The notes below the pieces were generated by a model. The model saw only the letters and a list, made by a program, of their open reading frames with translations. It did not search any database and was not told where the DNA came from. Shown one piece after another: positions 33,030 through 38,519 of a stretch of DNA of 38,519 nt (positions are counted from its first letter, which is position 1; every line of letters starts with the position of its first letter). Origin of the DNA: Pseudomonadota bacterium (GTDB lineage Bacteria > Pseudomonadota > Gammaproteobacteria > Xanthomonadales > Ahniellaceae); contig JALHNO010000032.1 of the NCBI GenBank assembly GCA_022843465.1, positions 1 through 38,519 of the forward strand. The letters run 5' to 3'. A program made the translations under genes and the position numbers.

Positions 33030-34543
33030 AGCGCCGTCACACTGCCGGTAAATGCGACCGAGATCGAGTTTGCCGGGGCTGCCGCGAGCAGATCCGCTGC
33101 CGCGCCCGCGTTGAATCGTCCTGCTGTCAGCGCCAGCCCGAAAGCGTCATTGGCATCCGGTGGATCGATCGTCTGCAACCAGACCTGGCGGCCGACCGTG
33201 GCCAAGCCGGCGCCATTGCTGCCTGGCAGTACATGGACCAGGCCGGCATTGGAAACTGCGCCGAGGCTTTCACCCGGTACGCCAATCGCCAGATCATCGA
33301 TGCCGTCACCATTGAAATCCGCTGCGGCCAGCGCGCTGCCGAAATTGTCAAAGGCCTCCGAGGTTTCCGGCCCGAGATCATCCTGCAGCCACAGATGCAT
33401 CGTGTCGCCGTCGAAGTCGAGGATGTTGACACTGCCAACAGCTGAAACATCCGGACCCTGCAGATCTTCACCAGTGGCGGCAACGGCAAGTTCGGCCAGG
33501 CCATCGCCATCGAAATCACCAGCAGCGAGCGCTGCGCCGAAGCTGTCGCCTGCCTCGGCGACACCGGGGACATCGGGGCTGTCCTGGGTGTACAGGGCAT
33601 TGAACAGCGCGCCGTCGATATCCGAGATCAACATCACCGCGCCAGCGTCATTGAGCCCGCCGGCAAGATCATGGCTTGGAATTCCGACCGCCAGCTCATC
33701 ACCGGCGATCACAAAGTTGAGATCGCCCGCGGCGAGCACATCCCCCAGCATCTCGTTGGTCTGCGGCGTGCCATTGAGACCGCTGCCGCGGAAAAAGGTG
33801 ACATCGCCGGCAGTGCTAAGGCCGGACCCGCCGCCGAACAACACGTGGATTGCGCCTGCGTTATCGACCGCATCGGCGCCACTGCCAATGTCCTCACTGG
33901 AGATCCCGATTGCGAGATCGTCGAAACCATCGTCGTCAAAATCTCCGACCGCCAGCGCGCTGCCGAAATGATCATTGACCTCCAGCGCCGAGCCCACGCC
34001 ATTGGCACCCTGATGCCAGTAGTCGTCGTTGTCGGCCTGGAGCCCGACGGCAGCGGATCCGTACAGCACATGCACCGCACCTGCAGCGTGCACGTCTTCG
34101 ATATCGTCGTTCGGCACCGCAATCGCCAGATCATCGCAGCCATCGTCATCGAAGTCGCCGCTGGCCAGCGACTGGCCGAAATTCTCGAAAGCCGTTGCAT
34201 CACCCGCCACCGCTGCGCCCGCCTGTGACCAGATCTGGCGCCCACTGGCACTGAGCCCGGAACCATCGGCTGCGGCATACAGAACCAGTACGCGACCGCC
34301 ATCCATCGCGCCGACCAGATCATCGCGCGGCATCGCCATCGCGGCATCGTCACGACCATCGCAGTTGAAATCCCCGGCCGCCAACGCGGCACCAAACGCC
34401 GCATCCGCCTCCGGCGCCACCCCGATACCGGGCGCGCCCTGGTGCCAGAACTGAGTGCCACTGGACTGCAGCTGTGCCCATGACCTGCCTGCTGGCACCA
34501 GACCTGCCGACAAGCACACTACCCACAAGACGACTCTGTTCAC
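32987..34543 (-). CDS. Exported FG-GAP (integrin-alpha-like) repeat protein
   Basis: This is a 518-residue exported beta-propeller with a signal peptide (RVVLWVVCLSAGLVPAG). It has seven blades, each with an FG-GAP/calcium loop such as AAGDFNCDGRDDAAM, ASGDFDDDGCDDLAIAV, AVGDFDDDGFDDLAIGI and AAADFNGDGIDDLAIGV. The Asp-rich D-x-D-x-D-G loops would bind calcium. FG-GAP proteins act as adhesins or surface scaffolds. The chain ends DAVFADGFE, sharing the G-F-E tail. The GTG at 34543 has GGGAG 9 bases upstream and gives a clean signal peptide. It is divergent from the esterase-like gene, with a dyad repeat copy in the gap, and converges on the kinase gene with 43 bases of overlap. Confidence 0.88.
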   Translation of the reverse strand: MNRVVLWVVCLSAGLVPAGRSWAQLQSSGTQFWHQGAPGIGVAPEADAAFGAALAAGDFNCDGRDDAAMAMPRDDLVGAMDGGRVLVLYAAADGSGLSASGRQIWSQAGAAVAGDATAFENFGQSLASGDFDDDGCDDLAIAVPNDDIEDVHAAGAVHVLYGSAAVGLQADNDDYWHQGANGVGSALEVNDHFGSALAVGDFDDDGFDDLAIGISSEDIGSGADAVDNAGAIHVLFGGGSGLSTAGDVTFFRGSGLNGTPQTNEMLGDVLAAGDLNFVIAGDELAVGIPSHDLAGGLNDAGAVMLISDIDGALFNALYTQDSPDVPGVAEAGDSFGAALAAGDFDGDGLAELAVAATGEDLQGPDVSAVGSVNILDFDGDTMHLWLQDDLGPETSEAFDNFGSALAAADFNGDGIDDLAIGVPGESLGAVSNAGLVHVLPGSNGAGLATVGRQVWLQTIDPPDANDAFGLALTAGRFNAGAAADLLAAAPANSISVAFTGSVTALYSLADAVFADGFE

Positions 34544-34628
34544 GATTCCATTCTCCCTATGATCCAACGGCGACGCCTGAATGCGCCCGCACAGGGAGAT
34601 ACGCAGAAGACCGATCGAAACGACAAAC

Positions 34629-34647
34629 AATGGTGCCAGGGACAATT
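34629..34647 (+). repeat. 19-bp dyad repeat, single copy in a divergent promoter gap
   Basis: An exact copy of AATGGTGCCAGGGACAATT lies between the divergent FG-GAP and esterase-like genes (gap 34544-34726). It is 86 bases from one start and 80 from the other, which would suit an operator. Confidence 0.9.
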
Positions 34648-34726
34648 ATCGCCGGGCTCGCCCGCCCGCCTTGCCGTGAATGGGTATATTGCCCACCCCA
34701 GCGCCTTACCCTGTCCGCCAACACGA

Positions 34727-35710
34727 ATGACCAAGACCCTCTGCTGTGCGTTGCTGCTCCTGCTCGCCAACGCTGTCTGCGCCAGCGAGTCCGATCGGCG
34801 CCAGGTCGAAGGGCAGCACGCGGAGCGCTGGCAACCACCCTCGGGGTTGACGCAAAACCCGGTCTGGCCCAATGGCGCGCCCGATTCCGAAAGCTTCGCG
34901 CATGGCGTCGAACGCATGCAGCTCCGCACATCAGCCGATGGCGACGCCCGCCGAACCTATACCCAGGTCATTGACGTCAGCGAACCAAGCCTGACCATCT
35001 TCCCGCCGCAGGGCGTGAACACGGGCGCGGCGATCGTCGTCTTTCCGGGCGGCGGTTTCCAGATTCTGGCGATCGATATCGAAGGTACCGAGATCTGCGA
35101 CTGGATCGCCGCCAAGGGCATGACCTGCGCCCTGCTCAAGTATCGCGTCCCCAAAAGCAACCACTACTGGGACAAGGACTGCCGCTGTCACATCACGCCA
35201 AAAGTACCCTACGCATTGCAGGACGCCCAACGCGCCATCAGGCTCGTCCGCAGCAAGGCGAAAGAGCACGCCATCGACCCGGCAAAAATCGGCGTGATCG
35301 GCTTCTCGGCCGGCGGCTATCTGGTGGCGCAGACCAGTAACCTGTTCGATTCGACCTATCCGCCCGTCGACGAGATCGATCAGCTCAGCAGCCGGCCAGA
35401 CTTCGCCATCGCGCTTTATCCTGGGCACCTCTGTCGCTCCGGTACCACCTTCGATCCCGGCATCAAGGTGACCAGGCAGACGCCGCCGACCTTCCTGCTG
35501 CAGGCCTGGGACGACCCCGTCGACAAGATCTGCAACGGAACCCTTTATGCACGTGCGCTCGATGACGCCGGCGTGCCAGCGGAGGTTCACTTCTTCGCCA
35601 AGGGCGGACACGCCTTCGGGCTCCGGCCCTACGCGCTGCCGGTTTCGTCCTGGCCCGCGCTCGTGGAAAATTGGCTCCTGGCCATCGGAATCACCACAAC
35701 CCCGCCCTGA
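34727..35710 (+). CDS. Exported alpha/beta hydrolase (esterase-like)
   Basis: This is a 327-residue exported protein. The signal peptide TKTLCCALLLLLANAVCA is followed by an alpha/beta hydrolase of the acetylesterase (BD-FAE / dienelactone hydrolase-like) group. Visible motifs are VVFPGGGFQILAIDIEG (oxyanion hole), DAQRAIRLVRSKAKEHAID, the nucleophile elbow GVIGFSAGGYLVAQ, LQAWDDPVDKICN with the acid, and KGGHAFGLRPY with the histidine. The ATG at 34727 is the signal-peptide start. Its last 106 codons recur in a second, truncated copy at 36.64-36.96 kb. The natural ester substrate is not known; relatives act on xylan or pectin side-groups. Confidence 0.85.
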   Translation: MTKTLCCALLLLLANAVCASESDRRQVEGQHAERWQPPSGLTQNPVWPNGAPDSESFAHGVERMQLRTSADGDARRTYTQVIDVSEPSLTIFPPQGVNTGAAIVVFPGGGFQILAIDIEGTEICDWIAAKGMTCALLKYRVPKSNHYWDKDCRCHITPKVPYALQDAQRAIRLVRSKAKEHAIDPAKIGVIGFSAGGYLVAQTSNLFDSTYPPVDEIDQLSSRPDFAIALYPGHLCRSGTTFDPGIKVTRQTPPTFLLQAWDDPVDKICNGTLYARALDDAGVPAEVHFFAKGGHAFGLRPYALPVSSWPALVENWLLAIGITTTPP

Positions 35711-35772
35711 TCACCCGCCCGCTCAGATTCACCGCCGTGTCCGTCGCCGAATCTGATGCCGTTGCTGGTGAC

Positions 35773-35866
35773 GCTGATCTTGATCTTGATGTTGATCTTG
35801 ATGTTGATGTTGTAGATCGGGGCTTGCCCCGCTGCCATTGACGTTGCTGTTGCTGTTGCTGTTGCT
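35773..35866. repeat. Hexamer tracts flanking a hairpin (composite repeat, second locus)
   Basis: Hexamers GCTGAT, CTTGAT x2, GTTGAT, CTTGAT, GTTGAT, GTTGTA run from 35773 to 35814. Then comes GATCGGGGCTTGCCCCGCTGCC, a hairpin like the arm at 20.98 kb, and then ATTGAC followed by GTTGCT x4 (35837-35866). The skeleton (C/G)TTG(A/C)(C/T) is shared with the 21 kb tracts. Confidence 0.85.
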
Positions 35867-35907
35867 GCTTTGGGTCGTGCCTGTCCCGCTGCCGTCGCTT
35901 ACCTGTT

Positions 35908-35955
35908 CAGCGGACTGCGCACCCCAAAAACCCACCGCGATTGAGCACATGCGTA
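35908..35955 (-). pseudogene. Fragment of the integron integrase 3' end
   Basis: These 48 bases match 37237-37282, the last part of the integrase gene (TGTGCTCAATCGCGGTGGG and on), with two extra A:T pairs in a run, so the frame is broken. Weaker matching continues leftwards to about 35880. It marks the end of a larger duplication shared with 36.64-37.28 kb. Confidence 0.85.
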
Positions 35956-36003
35956 CCATCACTGCCGTGCGACGGCGGCTTTACGCGGCGTCAAGTCCGG
36001 CAG

Positions 36004-36288
36004 CTAGACTGTCGCATCTCGGTACGCTTTCAACACCGCGTTCATTCGGGTCTGCCATCCAGTGCCCTGTGCGCGGTACCACTCAAGCACTTCCTTATCC
36101 ACGCGCAACGCTATCTGCTCTTTGCGCTCGTCGGCTGTCTTTGCTGGCCGTCCACGCTTGGCACGCAGTTCTGCAACGCCCGTGTGCGCAGTGGCGCCTT
36201 CCCAGTACTTCAGGGTGGCCGCTTTGCTCTTCAGGTTGTAGGGCACGTCACCCTTCTGGGTACGCGCGGTAGTACGCTTCTCGTTCAT
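36004..36288 (-). CDS. brnA: BrnA-type antitoxin
   Basis: This is a 94-residue antitoxin of the BrnA family. The basic N-terminal part is unusual, but the C-terminal RGRPAKTADERKEQIALRV, VDKEVLEWYRAQGTGWQTRM and NAVLKAYRDA match the BrnA ribbon-helix-helix DNA-binding domain, which represses the brnTA promoter as a dimer and wraps the toxin. The gene overlaps the end of brnT by 41 bases, the usual toxin-first order for BrnTA. It lies 48 bases from the integrase fragment. Confidence 0.85.
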   Translation of the reverse strand: MNEKRTTARTQKGDVPYNLKSKAATLKYWEGATAHTGVAELRAKRGRPAKTADERKEQIALRVDKEVLEWYRAQGTGWQTRMNAVLKAYRDATV

Positions 36289-36520
36289 GGGGCTTGGCCT
36301 CTCGGCAAGAAATCAATCTGGGGCCGTCCTCGCGGTCGGTCCATACCAGTACGACGACCCGGCCGTGCGCCCATCCCAGGCTCACTAACCGTTGCTCCCC
36401 GTAGTCTTCACGGTCATCCTCCCGCGTGAGCGTCGGGCCATCAAGCGCTTCCATGCACCCGGGCAAGTCAATGTTGTGTTTTCGCAGGTTCGTGCGACGT
36501 TTGCTGGGGTCGTGGTTCAC
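36248..36520 (-). CDS. brnT: BrnT-type toxin (RelE-fold ribonuclease)
   Basis: This is a 90-residue toxin of the BrnT family, which has a RelE-like fold and cleaves RNA to stop translation. Family landmarks are KRRTNLRKHNIDLPGCMEAL, then DGPTLTREDDREDYGEQRL, SLGWAHGRVVVLVWT and RLISCREAKPHEREAYYRA. The start is a GTG. BrnT proteins usually have four to eight more residues (with an E-W-D-E-like lead-in), so either the start is short or the upstream end was trimmed when the neighbouring DNA was rearranged. The minus strand carries TATACGATAAT just upstream, a possible -10, leaving almost no leader. Confidence 0.85.
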   Translation of the reverse strand: MNHDPSKRRTNLRKHNIDLPGCMEALDGPTLTREDDREDYGEQRLVSLGWAHGRVVVLVWTDREDGPRLISCREAKPHEREAYYRAYPEG

Positions 36521-36578
36521 GCGGCAATTATCGTATATACATTAAATGGGCTGTGCAAGTCCAGCGTGTCGCAAGGTG

Positions 36579-36608
36579 GGCCCAACTATGCGTTCAAGCC
36601 GACCGCCG
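36579..36608 (+). repeat. Left half of an integron attC-like site
   Basis: GGCCCAACTATGCGTTCAAG followed by CCGACC matches the left (R''-L'') half of attC sites in chromosomal integrons, where GCCYAAC is followed by a conserved TTCAAGC and a stem. The matching right half (GGCTTAA... ending GTTRRRY) is absent: sequence changes to the esterase-like fragment within about 30 bases. This suggests that recombination truncated a cassette junction. Confidence 0.65.
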
Positions 36609-36637
36609 GGGAGTCTTTGGTTCCAACCAAACGCTGC

Positions 36638-36955
36638 CGCCCCGACTTTGCCATCGCGCTTTATCCTGGGCACCTCTGTCGCTCCGGTACGACCTTCGAT
36701 CCCGGCATCAAGGTGACCAGGCAGACGCCACCGACCGTCCTGCTGCAGGCCTGGGATGATCCCGTCGACAAGATCTGCAACGGAACCCTTTATGCCCGTG
36801 CGCTCGATGACGCCGGCGTGCCAGCAGAGATTCACTTCTTCGCCAAGGGCGGACACGCCTTCGGCCTCCGGCCATACCCACATCCAGTCTCCGCCTGGCC
36901 CGCGCTCGTGGAAAATTGGCTCCTGGCCATCGGAATCACCACAACCCCGCCCTGA
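36638..36955 (+). pseudogene. Truncated second copy of the esterase-like gene (3' third)
   Basis: From RPDFAIALYPGHLCRSGTTF onward the 106 codons are about 93-95% identical to the end of the intact gene at 34727-35710 (differences such as TVLLQA for TFLLQA and PYPHPVSAWP for PYALPVSSWP). The signal peptide, oxyanion and nucleophile parts are missing, so it cannot be active. The histidine motif GGHAFG is kept. The open frame continues upstream through the attC-like half, but that part is not esterase sequence. Confidence 0.9.
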
Positions 36956-36993
36956 TCACCCGCCCGCTCAGGTTCACCGCCGTGTCCGCGGCT

Positions 36994-37060
36994 GTTGATC
37001 TTGATGTTGGTCTTGATGTCGTACACGCCGGAGACTTCATGCAGTGAGGTTTGCCCTGCT
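36994..37060. repeat. Hexamer tract and hairpin (composite repeat, third locus)
   Basis: GTTGAT, CTTGAT, GTTGGT, CTTGAT and GTCGTA (36994-37023) are followed by a weak hairpin copy at about 37040-37062. It is the shorter partner of the tract at 35.77 kb, at the same place in the duplicated block. Confidence 0.7.
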
Positions 37061-37075
37061 GTTCGCTACTGATCC

Positions 37076-37195
37076 TGTAGGGCATCTCTGTGAGATGCCA
37101 TCCCAACACTGATCCTGTAGGGCATCTCTGTGAGATGCCATCCCGACACCGCGACGCGTCAACAATGGCACCTCGCAGAGACGCCCCAGAACCAA
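37076..37195. repeat. REP-like palindromic element, one and a half copies
   Basis: TCCTGTAGGGCATCTCTGTG begins at 37074 and again at 37114. The first copy is cut after ATGCCATCCCAACAC. The second is nearly full, with centre CCGACACCGCGACGCGTC and a degraded right arm (CACCTCGCAGAGACGCCCC). These are relatives of the elements at 24.69-25.00 kb. Confidence 0.8.
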
Positions 37196-37227
37196 CGCAC
37201 GAAGGCGGCCTGTCCCGCTACCTTCGT

Positions 37228-38262
37228 TCACGCGTCCAGCGGACTGCGCACCCCAAACCCACCGCGATTGAGCACATGCGTATAAATCTGCGTGGTGCTG
37301 ACATCCTTGTGCCCAAGCAACTCCTGAACCGTGCGGATGTCATAGCCGCCCTCCAGCAGATGTGTAGCGAACGAATGCCGCAGCGTATGACAGGTCACGT
37401 GCTTGTTCGTCACGCTGCGCAGCGCCGCGCGACGCACGGCACGCTGCAGGACTGTCTGGTCGACATGATGCCGATGCTGCAACTGGGTGCGCGGGTCGGT
37501 GCTGCGCCGCGTTGCCGGAAAAACGTATTGCCAGATCCACTCGCGCTCGGCACCGGAATACTTGCGGGCCAGCGCATCCGGCAACCAGACCGCGCCCAGC
37601 CCAAGCGCCAGATCGCGTTGATGAATCCGCTCGGCTTCGATCAGTTGCGCACGCAACGCTGCCTCAACGCCGGCGGGCAGCATCGTCTGACGATCCTTGC
37701 CGCCCTTGCCATGCCGCACGATGATCTCGCGTCGCGCAAAATCCACATCCTGCACGCGCAGCCGCAGGCATTCCATAAGACGCAGTCCGCTGCCGTACAG
37801 CAGGCTTGCCATCAACCAGGTAGTCCCCGACATCTCGGCCAGCAAGGCATGCGCCTCGCTGCGGCTCAACACCGTCGGCACGCGCTCGCTCAGCTTGGCC
37901 CGGCGGATATTCTCCATCCACGGCAACTCGACATTCAGCACCTCGCGATACAAAAACAGCAAGGCAGCCAGCGCCTGATTCTGGGTCGAAGCCGCCACCC
38001 GATCACGCACCGCCAGATTCGACAGGAAAGCCTCGACCTGATGTCCGCCCAGGTCGGAGGGGTGTCGCTTGTCATGGGCCAGGATGAACCGTCGAATCCA
38101 GTCGACATAGGCATCCTCGGTTCGGATCGCCATCCCCAGTCGACGAATCCGGGCGCGAACCCGATCCAGCAACTTCGGCGGAGCGGACGCCTCCGAACCC
38201 GGACTTGCGGGTCCCTTGCCCCGGTGCGAATATCCCATAGCCCCGATCTCCCGCTTCAACAA
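37228..38262 (-). CDS. intI: Integron integrase
   Basis: This is a 344-residue tyrosine recombinase of the IntI group, which inserts and excises gene cassettes at attI and attC. All catalytic residues are present: R161 ([11 protein letters not shown]), K189 (GKGGKDRQ), H292 and R295 ([10 protein letters not shown]), H318 ([11 protein letters not shown]) and the nucleophile Y327 (IYTHV). The IntI-specific insertion that grips extrahelical attC bases is visible as [20 protein letters not shown] followed by [12 protein letters not shown]. The frame starts at 38262; ATG 38238 is another possibility. It is read leftwards, so cassettes would be expected to the right, beyond 38.28 kb. No LexA box was seen upstream. 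It looks complete and probably active. Confidence 0.95.
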   Translation of the reverse strand: MLKREIGAMGYSHRGKGPASPGSEASAPPKLLDRVRARIRRLGMAIRTEDAYVDWIRRFILAHDKRHPSDLGGHQVEAFLSNLAVRDRVAASTQNQALAALLFLYREVLNVELPWMENIRRAKLSERVPTVLSRSEAHALLAEMSGTTWLMASLLYGSGLRLMECLRLRVQDVDFARREIIVRHGKGGKDRQTMLPAGVEAALRAQLIEAERIHQRDLALGLGAVWLPDALARKYSGAEREWIWQYVFPATRRSTDPRTQLQHRHHVDQTVLQRAVRRAALRSVTNKHVTCHTLRHSFATHLLEGGYDIRTVQELLGHKDVSTTQIYTHVLNRGGFGVRSPLDA

Positions 38263-38383
38263 AGGCGGTCAGATTAGGGAGCGGGTTTAGGCGGCGCCAT
38301 CAGTCGATTCCGTTGATTCAAGTAAGATTTTTCCCACTCGCCATCCACGACGCGCCACATTGGGCGGCGGGATTACATTACGA
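38263..38383. promoter_or_regulatory. Upstream region of intI, expected to hold attI
   Basis: The 121 bases between the integrase start and the next stop codon should contain the attI recombination site. GGGAGCGGGTTTAGGCGGC (38278-38296) is the best candidate core, but it does not fit GTTRRRY exactly. No cassette-type attC can be seen before the window ends. Confidence 0.3.
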
Positions 38384-38519
38384 TCAGCAACCGAATAGTA
38401 GTTGGGCGTAGGTCAGCACTTGCTTGGTTTGTTGCGCGCGGGCGTCGAGGTGCTCGCTGTGCCCGGCATCAGAGCCGAGCGCGGTGTGTCGTAAGCCCGC
38501 AGCAAAGTCTTCCGCGGCC
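38384..38519 (-). CDS. 3' end of an unrecognised gene (runs off the window)
   Basis: The minus strand encodes 44 residues ending with a TGA at 38384: DFAAGLRHTALGSDAGHSEH, then LDARAQQTKQVLTYAQLLFG and Cys. It is helical and polar. Codon use is normal for the window. I do not recognise a family. It points towards the integrase, opposite to the usual cassette direction, so it is either an ordinary chromosomal gene or a reversed cassette. Confidence 0.4.
   Translation of the reverse strand, partial: AAEDFAAGLRHTALGSDAGHSEHLDARAQQTKQVLTYAQLLFGC

Larger units (their letters stand above)
35711..36003. other. 293-base gap with repeats and an integrase-end fragment
   Basis: After the esterase stop come the hexamer tracts (35773-35866) and a 48-base fragment of the integron integrase 3' end (35908-35955). 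The last 48 bases before the BrnA stop contain GGCGGCTTTACGCGGCGTCAAGTCC followed by GCTAGAC, which is faintly like the right half of an attC site. No gene is present. Confidence 0.6.
36956..37227. other. 272-base gap with hexamer tract and REP-like element
   Basis: The stretch matches the sequence after the intact esterase (TCACCCGCCCGCTCAG...), then shows a short hexamer tract (36994-37023), a degenerate hairpin (GCAGTGAGGTTTGCCCTGC), and two copies of the palindromic element known from 24.7-25.0 kb. No gene is present. Confidence 0.7.

Noticed and set aside
34559-34726. Upstream extension of the esterase-like gene
   Set aside because: It reads through the dyad repeat and the divergent promoter region and lacks a signal peptide; ATG 34727 gives one.
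35957-36003. Right half of an attC site before BrnA
   Set aside because: GCTAGAC is one base off GTTRRRY and the stem-forming half matches poorly; kept only as a hint in the gap description.
38263-38300. LexA-controlled promoter of intI
   Set aside because: No CTG-N10-CAG match in the upstream region.
38401-38407. GTTGGGC as an attC core site
   Set aside because: It fits GTTRRRY, but it lies inside an open reading frame and no paired arm is found; such a 7-mer is expected by chance.

Overview
The window looks like a high-GC gammaproteobacterial chromosome, most likely of the Lysobacterales (Xanthomonadales) or a close relative. The evidence is a split glyQ/glyS glycyl-tRNA synthetase, zapE and a YecA-type protein, many secreted or lipid-anchored proteins, an ECF sigma factor next to a Ser/Thr kinase with a helical C-terminus, a chromosomal-type integron integrase, and many palindromic intergenic repeats. 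This placement is inferred from gene content only.

Layout. Bases 1-116 hold the 3' end (domains V-VI) of a group II intron, which abuts the stop codon of glyS. From 0.1 to 5.2 kb lie the leftward glyQS operon and a divergent GspE/PilB-type ATPase. From 5.3 to 7.5 kb are a conserved hypothetical, an RDD membrane protein, a possible outer-membrane-protein remnant and a lipoprotein hydrolase. From 7.5 to 17 kb are three large exported proteins on the minus strand (S8 protease, DUF885 metallopeptidase lipoprotein, VPS10/BNR-repeat protein), two small proteins and a four-unit structured tandem repeat. From 17 to 20.4 kb a tight rightward run encodes an alpha/beta hydrolase, ZapE, exonuclease III and a YecA-family protein, with two 4-base overlaps. 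From 20.4 to 23.6 kb are a TonB-C protein, a GSDH-type dehydrogenase and a beta-hydroxyacid dehydrogenase.

From 23.6 to 25.0 kb there is no protein gene. The stretch holds three palindromic modules, a remodelled tRNA-Arg(CCG) locus (two 138-bp tandem chimeras before the intact tRNA and a duplicated tRNA 3' end after it) and three further REP-like elements. A RES/Xre-type toxin-antitoxin pair, a MATE exporter, a MAPEG protein and two orphan genes follow to 29.6 kb. Between 27.9 and 29.8 kb there are eight copies of a 19-bp imperfect dyad, with a ninth at 34.6 kb. From 29.8 to 34.5 kb are an ECF sigma factor, a Ser/Thr kinase and a convergent FG-GAP repeat protein.

The right end (34.7-38.5 kb) is an integron locus: an exported esterase-like gene, a BrnT/BrnA toxin-antitoxin pair, half an attC-like site, a second truncated copy of the esterase 3' end, and the integron integrase. 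The stretch from the esterase 3' end to the integrase 3' end is present twice, with BrnTA between the copies.

The most unusual signals are: (i) three unrelated exported proteins ending in F-x-x-G-F-E at the C-terminus; (ii) the 19-bp dyad family, with mismatches at every third base and a recurring 45-bp doublet spacing; (iii) the tandem tRNA-Arg chimeras, each with its own promoter -10 element and a nested hairpin; (iv) a composite hairpin-plus-hexamer repeat family at three loci; (v) the duplicated integron flank carrying BrnTA.
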